From assembly GCA_023145935.1 (NCBI GenBank), contig JAGLDB010000138.1:1-5513 (forward strand): DNA of 5,513 nucleotides, given 5' to 3'. This document shows positions 1 through 5,500 of this stretch, one piece after another (positions within the stretch are counted from its first letter, which is position 1; each line of letters starts with the position of its first letter). The DNA is from Candidatus Sabulitectum sp. (lineage in GTDB: Bacteria; Fermentibacterota; Fermentibacteria; Fermentibacterales; Fermentibacteraceae). The position numbers and the translations under genes are program-made. Under the pieces are notes generated by a model that was not told the DNA's origin, searched no databases, and was given only the letters and a program-made list of their open reading frames with translations.

Positions 1-4
1 AACG

Positions 5-11
5 AAAGGGG
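5..11 (+). promoter_or_regulatory. Ribosome-binding site fixing the porin TTG start
   Basis: The purine run AAAGGGG lies 7 bases before the TTG at 19, which is ideal spacing. The next in-frame ATG, at 31, would be 19 bases away, too far to use this site. Starting at the TTG also gives the signal peptide its basic N-terminus (Met-Arg-Asn). Too little sequence lies upstream to look for a promoter or Pho box. Confidence 0.7.
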
Positions 12-18
12 TTTTCAA

Positions 19-1065
19 TTGCGTAACATCATGATTATGGCTTTGATCATTGCTTCCGTAGCAATGGCCAGTGGTGAATTTTCTACAGGAGGTTCAGAGC
101 TTCTTCAGTTTAAGGGATATGTCATCAGTACATTCAATACCTTCGGTGAAGAGGATGCTGATCCGGATAATGGTTTCAGCGTGCTTGCCACAATCGAGTG
201 GTATCCACGGTTGAACGACTGGGTTGATGCAAAGATAGCCTTCAAGTCGCAGCCAACAAAGTACACCGGTAGTTACGAGGATCTTAGTCTGACCACGGAA
301 GACATAGTTATCAACATGCACTTCAATGACATTGCCACATTCACCATGGGTCACTTCAAGAGACCTTTTGGTCATTGCTACACACGCTCCGGCAGCAGCA
401 TGTATTTCCGGGACCGGGCACAGCTGGCAGACACGTTCGGTGACTTCGGCAAGCGGGACATCGGAGCAAATGTTGCTTTGAACTTCGGTTTTGCAAATTT
501 CGATCTAGCCTGCACAAACGGAGCTGGCGACAACGAGCCGGAAGATGACAGCCACAAGAGCTTCACCGCTCGCGCGGTTTTTGAACCAATGAATGGTATC
601 CAGGTTGCCGGTGCCTTCGGCAGCTACTCTGAAGACGCAGACTCCACTGGTGAGACAACCATATCCGCCACTGCAATGGATTTCTACACAGTGATCGATC
701 AGCCTCTGAGCGAAACAGTTGAGCTCTCTTTCATCGGTGAATACATCTTGGTCGGTGAGCCAATGGAAGACGATTCCGACTGGACAGATGCAAGTGGGTA
801 TGCAGTCACTCTTCTTGCCAACTTTAACCTTGAAGGAAACATGCTTCAGGCAATAAGACCCGCTCTTCGTTACGAGAACAACAGCCCGGGATATGCCGGT
901 AGTGATGATCCTGAGAATGATGAGGGTGCAATTGACTTCTGTCTCAATCTGGACCTGTACAGTAGTAAGAACACTGTACGTATCGGCATGCGCAACCACA
1001 CATTTCAGAGCCAGGATGAAGGCAGGTATACAGACATGTACTTCGGTTGGAGAATGAAGTTTTAA
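19..1065 (+). CDS. Putative phosphate-selective porin (porin O/P-like outer-membrane beta-barrel)
   Basis: This 348-residue protein is probably an outer-membrane porin admitting phosphate or other anions to the periplasm. Residues 1-18 form a Sec signal peptide: Arg2, a hydrophobic core, and an AMA-S-G type cleavage region. The rest alternates polar and hydrophobic residues as beta-barrel strands do, and the chain ends in Trp-Arg-Met-Lys-Phe, the C-terminal aromatic signature of barrels inserted by BamA. The stretch FKRPFG (113-118), RDIGA (146-150), a short loop with NGAGDNEPEDD (167-177), then ARAVFEP (184-190) follows the pattern I associate with the porin O/P family (OprP/OprO). The start is TTG, chosen from its ribosome-binding site. 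The gene heads the pst cluster, 24 bases before pstS with no terminator between, so co-transcription is likely and supports a phosphate role. It is unusually acidic: I count about 53 Asp/Glu against 23 Lys/Arg. The porin class is fairly secure; phosphate specificity is inferred from family resemblance and position. Confidence 0.75.
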   Translation: MRNIMIMALIIASVAMASGEFSTGGSELLQFKGYVISTFNTFGEEDADPDNGFSVLATIEWYPRLNDWVDAKIAFKSQPTKYTGSYEDLSLTTEDIVINMHFNDIATFTMGHFKRPFGHCYTRSGSSMYFRDRAQLADTFGDFGKRDIGANVALNFGFANFDLACTNGAGDNEPEDDSHKSFTARAVFEPMNGIQVAGAFGSYSEDADSTGETTISATAMDFYTVIDQPLSETVELSFIGEYILVGEPMEDDSDWTDASGYAVTLLANFNLEGNMLQAIRPALRYENNSPGYAGSDDPENDEGAIDFCLNLDLYSSKNTVRIGMRNHTFQSQDEGRYTDMYFGWRMKF

Positions 1066-1071
1066 CCACAG

Positions 1072-1088
1072 TTATTCGAAAGGAATAA
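1072..1088 (+). promoter_or_regulatory. Small hairpin enclosing the pstS ribosome-binding site
   Basis: TTATTC (1072-1077) is a perfect inverted repeat of GAATAA (1083-1088), with loop GAAAG. The pstS ribosome-binding site AAAGGA (1079-1084, 5 bases before the ATG) lies mostly in the loop. The stem is A/T-rich and weak, so it could modestly tune pstS translation or mark an RNA-processing point between the porin and pstS. It has no T-tract and is not a terminator. The pairing is seen; function is a guess. Confidence 0.3.
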
Positions 1089-1089
1089 A

Positions 1090-1926
1090 ATGAAAAGAAA
1101 CATAACAACAATGATATTTCTGGCGGGACTGACCCTTGTGGGAGCATGTGGCGAGCCGGGAGATGGAACATCCGCAGGCACGGAGTCCGGTGGAATAGTG
1201 GAGATCAGCGTGGTGGGCTCAACAACGGTTCAGCCACTGGCGGAGCTTTTAAGTGAGGCTTACGAAGCAATTGATCCCAATGTTCGGGTAACTGTCAGTG
1301 GTGGTGGCAGTAGTGTTGGCGTAAAGAGTGCAGCAGAGCAGACAGCAGACATCGGTATGGCTTCAAGAGAGATAAAAGAGAGCGAGATCCAGGATTGTCC
1401 TGAAATAGCGATCCATACCATAGCTCGCGATGGAATTGCAATTGTAGCAAATCCCAATATTGATGTTGATGGAATTACAATGGAACAGGCCAGAGAGATA
1501 TTCTCTGGAGAGATCACTGACTGGAGTGAGGTTGGCGGAACAGCCGGAATGATCACTGTAGCAGCACGGGAAGAGGGTTCCGGTACCAGGGCTGCTTTTG
1601 AGGATCTGGTAATGGAAGATGCTCTTATAAGTGAAATGGCAATTCTTCAGCCTTCCAATGGTGCGATTCGCACAACTGTTGCTACAACTCCCGGTTGCAT
1701 TGCTTTTATCAGCTTCGGATACCTGGACAGCAACACAAAGCCCATTGCCGTTGATGGTGCTCTTCCAACTGCAGAGAACGTAAGTGCAGGCAGTTACCCT
1801 GTGGTACGACCCCTGAACATGGTGACTTACGGGGAGCCAACCGGTGCGGTGGCAGAGTGGCTTGAATTCATCGTAGGCGAAGACGGCCAGGCAATAGTAG
1901 TTGCAGAGGGCTACTTACCCATCTAG
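1090..1926 (+). CDS. pstS: Phosphate ABC transporter substrate-binding lipoprotein PstS
   Basis: PstS captures inorganic phosphate in the periplasm and hands it to PstC-PstA. The 278-residue protein begins with a lipoprotein signal (basic MKRN, hydrophobic core, Val-Gly-Ala-Cys with Cys20 as lipid-attachment site), followed by a Gly/Ser/Glu-rich linker to about residue 35. The mature part is a PBP-like domain (PF12849 type). It contains the expected phosphate-contacting segments: GSTT (43-46), SGGGSSVG (70-77), ADIGMASRE (86-94) and REEGSGTR (160-167). The length fits the short PstS class; the E. coli form is longer, near 346 residues. The ATG at 1090 has AAAGGA 5 bases upstream. It sits 24 bases after the porin and 14 bases before pstC. 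A single extra cysteine pair (Cys103 and Cys203) could form a disulfide, which I cannot confirm. Identity is secure. Confidence 0.96.
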   Translation: MKRNITTMIFLAGLTLVGACGEPGDGTSAGTESGGIVEISVVGSTTVQPLAELLSEAYEAIDPNVRVTVSGGGSSVGVKSAAEQTADIGMASREIKESEIQDCPEIAIHTIARDGIAIVANPNIDVDGITMEQAREIFSGEITDWSEVGGTAGMITVAAREEGSGTRAAFEDLVMEDALISEMAILQPSNGAIRTTVATTPGCIAFISFGYLDSNTKPIAVDGALPTAENVSAGSYPVVRPLNMVTYGEPTGAVAEWLEFIVGEDGQAIVVAEGYLPI

Positions 1927-1940
1927 GCAGGGAGAAATAA

Positions 1941-2837
1941 ATGACTTCCGGAACCCGGCGAACAGGGTTGGAAAAGACCATGAAGACCATTCTGATTGTG
2001 TCTGCACTGGCATCGCTGCTGATCGTACTTCTAATCTTCATTTTCACCATGGAAGAGGCCATGCCGGCGTTCCGGGAGCTTGGTGTCTGGAAAATGCTTT
2101 CCGGTACCACCTGGAGACCTGGCAATGGCGAGTTCGGCATTCTGGCCATGATAGCAGGTAGTGGTCTTGTTACTCTGGGGGCAGTACTGATAGGTGTCCC
2201 TCTTGCCCTGGGTACTGCGGTCTTTCTTTCGGAGATCGCCCCGGGATGGATAGTGAAAATAGTCAGGCCTTCCATTGAATTGCTGGCAGGGATCCCATCT
2301 GTTGTTTACGGACTATTCGGCATGGTGGTTCTTGTTCCCCTTGTGAGAGAGATTCCCGCTCCCGGGAATGCAGGGTTTGGCCTGCTGGCCGCCTCAATAG
2401 TTCTTGCGGTAATGGTTCTGCCAACAATTGCCAACATCTCGGAGTTCGCTATCAGAAGTGTTCCCAGAGGGTATAAAGAAGGTTCACTTGCTCTGGGGGC
2501 CACAAAGTGGGAAACTATTTCCAGGGTTCTGATCCCCGCAGCAAGACCGGGAATAGTCAGCGCGGTGGTTCTTGGTCTGGGTAGAGCACTGGGAGAAACA
2601 ATTGCAATGATAATGGTCATTGGAAATTCTGTAGTTCTGCCCACCGCACTCACAGGTAATCCCCTCAGCATCTTTTTGAGCAGAGCAAGAACGCTGACAG
2701 GTAACATCGCCGTTGAGATATCCTATGCAACGGGAGTTCATGAGAGTGCATTGTTTGCAACCGGAGTAGTTCTCTTTGTTCTGATCATGCTGGTTAACAG
2801 CTCAGCCGGATTTCTTTTAAGAAGGGGAACTCACTGA
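1941..2837 (+). CDS. pstC: Phosphate ABC transporter permease PstC
   Basis: PstC is one of the two inner-membrane subunits forming the phosphate channel with PstA. The 298-residue protein shows about six hydrophobic segments, near residues 15-37, 66-96, 112-137, 146-165, 205-229 and 269-293. Family signatures are ELLAGIPSVVYGLFG (113-127) and the EAA coupling loop with [16 protein letters not shown] (177-192), which docks onto PstB; GRALGET follows at 214-220. It has a short N-terminus and is slightly smaller than E. coli PstC (319). The ATG at 1941 is preceded by AGGGAG (1929-1934) at 6-base spacing. A later in-frame ATG at 1980, right before the first membrane segment, lacks a comparable site. 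The stop overlaps the pstA start as TGATG, implying translational coupling. PstC rather than PstA is assigned from gene order and the LAGIPS-VVYG/GRALGET pattern. Confidence 0.95.
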   Translation: MTSGTRRTGLEKTMKTILIVSALASLLIVLLIFIFTMEEAMPAFRELGVWKMLSGTTWRPGNGEFGILAMIAGSGLVTLGAVLIGVPLALGTAVFLSEIAPGWIVKIVRPSIELLAGIPSVVYGLFGMVVLVPLVREIPAPGNAGFGLLAASIVLAVMVLPTIANISEFAIRSVPRGYKEGSLALGATKWETISRVLIPAARPGIVSAVVLGLGRALGETIAMIMVIGNSVVLPTALTGNPLSIFLSRARTLTGNIAVEISYATGVHESALFATGVVLFVLIMLVNSSAGFLLRRGTH

Positions 2838-3685
2838 TGAACAAAAGAAACTTTTCCCAGAATATGGCATTCGGGATGTTCTGGCTCGCGGGAATTGTTT
2901 CGGTACTGATAATGGCATTTGTGGTGGGTTACATAATGGTGAAAGGGCTCCCGGGGATCAGTCTTGACTTTTTCACCACATCGCCCCGTGGAGGTCTTTC
3001 CGGTGATGGCGGTATCTATTCAACCATCGTTACCACATTTTATATGATTGTGGTGACTTTAGTGTTTGCTACGCCTGTTGGGGTGGGAACAGCCATATAC
3101 TTAACAGAGTACTCCAGCAATACAGATAACAGGGTTATCGGTAGACTGGTAAGCATCGCAAGGTTTGGAGTGGAGACCCTTGCAGGCGTTCCTTCAATAA
3201 TCTTTGGTTTGTTCGGCTATGCTTTGTTTGTTACTGTAATGAATCTTGGATTTTCAATTCTTTCCGCTTCCCTTGCCGGGGCCTGCCTGATAATCCCTGT
3301 GATCATCAGAACCACAGAAGAGGCTTTAAAGGCAGTGCCTGCCGGGTACAGAGAGGGATCTCTTGCCCTTGGTGCCAACCGATGGGAAACCACATGGAAG
3401 GTTGTTCTTCCTGCAGCACTTAGAGGAATCTCAACTGGTATTTTGTTAAGCGCAGGACGCATAGTTAGCGAAACTGCCATTTTCTTCGTAACACTTGGAG
3501 GCAGCTATAGAGTTCCCCGCTCTTTGATGTCAGGGGGAAGAACCATGGCTCTTCATGTTTACTATCTAGCTATGGAAACAAGAGCTTTCGACAAGGCAAT
3601 GTCTACTGCAGCAGTTCTGGTGGCTTTGATCGTAATTATGAATCTTACTATCAACATGGTTACCAATAAGATCGCAGCGAAATAG
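2837..3685 (+). CDS. pstA: Phosphate ABC transporter permease PstA
   Basis: PstA is the second membrane subunit of the phosphate channel. Its 282 residues contain about six hydrophobic segments, near 10-36, 62-90, 111-137, 138-158, 197-221 and 255-278. Characteristic stretches are the periplasmic [18 protein letters not shown] (45-62), [16 protein letters not shown] (112-127) and the EAA loop [16 protein letters not shown] (170-185), the site of contact with PstB. The later conserved block reads GRIVSETA (207-214). I expect a glycine before Glu-Thr here (GET, as in the PstC of this operon), so the serine at 211 is a small departure. The ATG overlaps the last base of pstC; AAGGGG (2822-2827) lies 9 bases upstream. 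The reading frame ends in three consecutive in-frame stops (TAG TAA TAG, 3683-3691), leaving a short gap to pstB. Identity is secure. Confidence 0.95.
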   Translation: MNKRNFSQNMAFGMFWLAGIVSVLIMAFVVGYIMVKGLPGISLDFFTTSPRGGLSGDGGIYSTIVTTFYMIVVTLVFATPVGVGTAIYLTEYSSNTDNRVIGRLVSIARFGVETLAGVPSIIFGLFGYALFVTVMNLGFSILSASLAGACLIIPVIIRTTEEALKAVPAGYREGSLALGANRWETTWKVVLPAALRGISTGILLSAGRIVSETAIFFVTLGGSYRVPRSLMSGGRTMALHVYYLAMETRAFDKAMSTAAVLVALIVIMNLTINMVTNKIAAK

Positions 3686-3689
3686 TAAT

Positions 3690-3694
3690 AGGGG
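3690..3694 (+). promoter_or_regulatory. Probable pstB ribosome-binding site supporting a TTG start
   Basis: AGGGG lies 8 bases before the in-frame TTG at 3703. An upstream in-frame GTG at 3694 overlaps this purine run and so has no usable site of its own. The in-frame ATG at 3724 has GGAG 15 bases away, which is too far. The TTG is therefore the best-supported start. The porin gene in this window also uses TTG after a GGGG-containing site. Confidence 0.5.
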
Positions 3695-3702
3695 TGAATG
3701 AA

Positions 3703-4476
3703 TTGGAGAATGAAACAACAAGGATGAGTACAGAGGGTTACAGCCTTTACTACGGCAGATTTAAAGCTCTGAACAGCATAGACATCAAGATACCATCAAA
3801 CAGAATTACCGCATTTATCGGACCTTCAGGATGTGGAAAGAGCACCTTTCTCAGAAGCTTTAACAGAATGAACGATCTTATTCCCGGTGTTACCACAACA
3901 GGTACAGTGCGTCTTGATGGTAGAGATGTTGCAGATGAAGATGTTGTGAAGCTTCGAAAGAAAGTGGGCATGGTTTTTCAGAGACCAAACCCGTTTCCCA
4001 AATCAATTTTTGATAATGTTGCCTACGGGCCCAGACTTCACGGGTTAAGAAATCGCTCTGATCTTGCTGTACTTGTGGAGAAAAGCCTGCGACGGGCTGC
4101 CATATGGGAGGAGGTTAAAGACGATCTGCAAAAGTCGGGTATGTCGCTTTCCGGTGGACAGCAGCAGAGACTCTGTATAGCCAGAGCAATTGCTGTGGAG
4201 CCTGAGGTAATTCTTATGGATGAGCCGGCATCAGCTCTTGATCCGGTGGCTACTCTGAAAATTGAAGAGCTGATGAATGAACTGAAAAAGAACTACACAA
4301 TTGCAATTGTTACACACAATATGCAGCAGGCCGGTAGGGTAAGTGATTACACAGCATTCATGCTTACCGATCAGAACCGGGCAGGAAACCTGATAGAGTT
4401 CGGGGCAACGAAACAGATATTCACTACCCCTGTGGACTCAAGAACTGAAGACTACATAAGCGGCCGGTTTGGCTGA
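3703..4476 (+). CDS. pstB: Phosphate ABC transporter ATP-binding protein PstB
   Basis: PstB is the cytoplasmic ATPase that powers phosphate import; two copies bind PstC and PstA. From the TTG at 3703 it is 257 residues, the same length as E. coli PstB. Numbered from that start, the motifs are: [11 protein letters not shown] (16-26), typical of PstB; Walker [10 protein letters not shown] (40-48); Q-loop Gln93 within [17 protein letters not shown] signature LSGGQQQ (149-155); Walker B VILMDEP (169-175); D-loop SALD (177-180); and the switch histidine His205 in THNMQQA. The C-terminus [10 protein letters not shown] is the family's usual ending. All catalytic residues are present. One local oddity is about four to five extra residues around TDQNRAG (222-228), where E. 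coli goes straight into GELIEF. Alternative starts are GTG 3694 (260 residues) and ATG 3724 (250). It lies 13 bases before phoU. Confidence 0.97.
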   Translation: MENETTRMSTEGYSLYYGRFKALNSIDIKIPSNRITAFIGPSGCGKSTFLRSFNRMNDLIPGVTTTGTVRLDGRDVADEDVVKLRKKVGMVFQRPNPFPKSIFDNVAYGPRLHGLRNRSDLAVLVEKSLRRAAIWEEVKDDLQKSGMSLSGGQQQRLCIARAIAVEPEVILMDEPASALDPVATLKIEELMNELKKNYTIAIVTHNMQQAGRVSDYTAFMLTDQNRAGNLIEFGATKQIFTTPVDSRTEDYISGRFG

Positions 4477-4477
4477 C

Positions 4478-4484
4478 AGGAGGG
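4478..4484 (+). promoter_or_regulatory. Strong ribosome-binding site fixing the phoU ATG
   Basis: AGGAGGG, a near-perfect anti-Shine-Dalgarno match, sits 5 bases before the ATG at 4490. The open frame can be extended back to a TTG at 4469 inside pstB, but that would place this site within the coding sequence and add seven unsupported residues. The ATG at 4490 is the real start. Confidence 0.85.
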
Positions 4485-4489
4485 TAATT

Positions 4490-5143
4490 ATGAGCAGAGA
4501 CAGTTTTGAAAGAGAACTTCATGAAGTGAAAAGAAACCTGTTCCATGTAACAGGAGAGGTCAGAAAGAATCTTTCAGCATCGGTGAGATATCTGGAAAAC
4601 AGAGATATGCAGGGTGCTGCCATGATCATCGAATCGGACGAGATCATCAATCTGAAATGTCTCGAGATAGAAGAGCAGTGCCTGAACATTATAGCAACAC
4701 AGCAGCCGGTTGCCACAGATCTGAGGCTGTTGTTTTCCATCTTACAGATATCCACCGAGATCGAACGGATCGGAGACTATGCAAAAGGAATTGCGAGAAT
4801 AAGCCAGAAGATAGAGCCCGGAAAACTAATCAAACCCCTCATCAGCATTCCCAGAATGGAGGAGATAGCAGGTGAGATGCTGGATGATGCCATCCGGGCG
4901 TTCACCGAAGATGATGAGAAAGCAGCCAGAGAGATTCCTGCAAGAGACCTTCAAATAGATGTTCTCTACAACCAGATTCACCGTGAGCTGCTCACTTTCG
5001 TTCTGGAAAAGCCTTCCAATATCGAGCAGACAATGATGCTTGACTGGGTGGCCCACAATATCGAGCGTGTAGGGGATAGAGTAGTGAACATATGTGAGCG
5101 GGTGATATTTACAGTCACCGGCGTTTCTGTTGACCTGAATTAA
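4490..5143 (+). CDS. phoU: Phosphate signalling protein PhoU
   Basis: PhoU is a cytoplasmic, membrane-associated negative regulator that links Pst transporter status to the PhoR/PhoB system and limits phosphate uptake. The 217-residue protein is all-helical and made of two tandem PhoU domains (PF01895 type), roughly residues 15-105 and 120-210. Each carries the acidic metal-binding signature: EIERIGDYAKGIA (90-102) and NIERVGDRVVNICE (190-203). LNIIATQQPVATDLR (65-79) is another family hallmark, and the length is normal. A helical start such as FERELHEVKRNLFHV suits the first three-helix bundle. It follows pstB by 13 bases and is the last gene before a strong hairpin, so it closes the operon in the usual pstSCAB-phoU order. 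The sensor kinase and response regulator it would act with are not in this window. Confidence 0.95.
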   Translation: MSRDSFERELHEVKRNLFHVTGEVRKNLSASVRYLENRDMQGAAMIIESDEIINLKCLEIEEQCLNIIATQQPVATDLRLLFSILQISTEIERIGDYAKGIARISQKIEPGKLIKPLISIPRMEEIAGEMLDDAIRAFTEDDEKAAREIPARDLQIDVLYNQIHRELLTFVLEKPSNIEQTMMLDWVAHNIERVGDRVVNICERVIFTVTGVSVDLN

Positions 5144-5176
5144 ATCATCCGCACCTGCCCTCCGGGTCTGCGTACA

Positions 5177-5211
5177 AACCGGCACATGGACACACCCCCT
5201 GTGTGCCGGTT
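5177..5211 (+). terminator. Strong hairpin after phoU, possible operon terminator lacking a U-tract
   Basis: AACCGGCACA (5177-5186) pairs perfectly with TGTGCCGGTT (5202-5211). T5187-G5201, G5188-T5200 and G5189-C5199 extend this to 13 pairs around a 9-base loop (5190-5198). It begins 33 bases after the phoU stop, as expected for the end of the pst operon. The sequence beyond it (CGGCTTAAG) has no T-run, so it is not a textbook intrinsic terminator; RNA 3'-end stabilisation is an alternative. Two shorter stems compete with it: CACAC/GTGTG at 5191-5205 and GCCG/CGGC at 5205-5215. Confidence 0.45.
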
Positions 5212-5235
5212 CGGCTTAAGTTAACACAAAAATTT

Positions 5236-5296
5236 AAAACATCCCCTATTGTGGCAAAATTGCAACCGGTTTTCTTATTTGCAAGGGAGATGTTTT
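5236..5296 (+). promoter_or_regulatory. Long inverted repeat in the leader of the arsC-like gene
   Basis: AAAACATC (5236-5243) followed by CCC (5244-5246) is complementary to GGG (5285-5287), a bulged A, and GATGTTTT (5289-5296). An inner match of GCAAA (5254-5258) with TTTGC (5278-5282) could extend the fold, and TTGCAA occurs twice inside (5260-5265, 5279-5284). The 3' arm contains a ribosome-binding-site-like AAGGGAG (5283-5289). This could be a regulatory leader fold, an operator for a dimeric repressor, or a terminator-like element; the sequence alone does not decide. I found no convincing -35/-10 pair in the 204-base gap between phoU and the arsC-like gene. Confidence 0.35.
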
Positions 5297-5347
5297 GAAA
5301 GCTAACAGGCTGATGTCATGTGAAAACGAAAGAGCGAGGCCTAGAAG

Positions 5348-5500
5348 ATGAATGAAAAAACAAAGGTTCTTTTTCTCTGCGCAGGTAATTCATGCAGAAG
5401 CCAGATGGCAGAGGGGCTTTGCAGAAACCTCAAGAGCGATGTAATTCAATCATACTCCGCAGGAATTGTGAAGCATGGTCTTAATCTGAGGAGGGTCTAA
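5348..5500 (+). CDS. Truncated arsenate reductase-like protein (LMW phosphatase fold), N-terminal part only
   Basis: Only 50 residues are encoded before a TAA at 5498-5500. They match the N-terminus of thioredoxin-coupled arsenate reductases and related low-molecular-weight tyrosine phosphatases. VLFLCAGNSCRSQMAEG (7-23) holds the P-loop C-X5-R with nucleophile Cys11 and Arg17, and YSAGIVKHGLN (36-46) is the next conserved block. Full-length members are about 130-140 residues, so the catalytic Asp-Pro loop and the two later redox cysteines of ArsC are missing. Similarity stops abruptly after Asn46, where the family continues with Pro-Arg-Ala-Val; here the chain ends Leu-Arg-Arg-Val. No other frame restores the family sequence in the remaining bases. 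The start ATG has GAGG (5336-5339) 8 bases upstream. It is either a gene remnant broken by an inserted repeat or an artefact at the sequence edge. It is probably inactive as read; the family call is firm, arsenate versus protein-tyrosine substrate is less so. Confidence 0.7.
   Translation: MNEKTKVLFLCAGNSCRSQMAEGLCRNLKSDVIQSYSAGIVKHGLNLRRV

Noticed and set aside
1..18. A Pho box or promoter for the operon
   Set aside because: Only 18 bases precede the first start codon, so any PhoB site or promoter would lie outside the window.
505..999. A 164-codon open frame on the minus strand inside the porin gene
   Set aside because: It is cysteine-rich with no recognisable domain, lies entirely antisense to a convincing porin, and has no good ribosome-binding site that I can see. 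It is a shadow frame.
1901..2161. An 86-codon plus-strand frame across the pstS-pstC junction
   Set aside because: It overlaps both genes out of frame, lacks a ribosome-binding site matching the strong one used by pstC, and has no recognisable motif.
1868..2707. Two overlapping minus-strand open frames (1868-2275 and 2306-2707) antisense to pstC
   Set aside because: Their proline/arginine/threonine-rich composition is typical of reverse readings of hydrophobic membrane-protein codons, and they show no family similarity.
4469..4489. Upstream TTG extension of phoU by seven codons
   Set aside because: The AGGAGGG site at 4478-4484 would lie inside the extension and is perfectly placed for ATG 4490; the extra residues have no counterpart that I know of in PhoU.
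5221..5323. Sigma-70-like promoter for the arsC-like gene, using TTAACA (5221-5226), TTGCAA (5260-5265) or TTGAAA (5295-5300) as -35
   Set aside because: None has a credible -10 hexamer at 16-18 bases spacing; the best pairs need a 20-base spacer or a poor -10 match.
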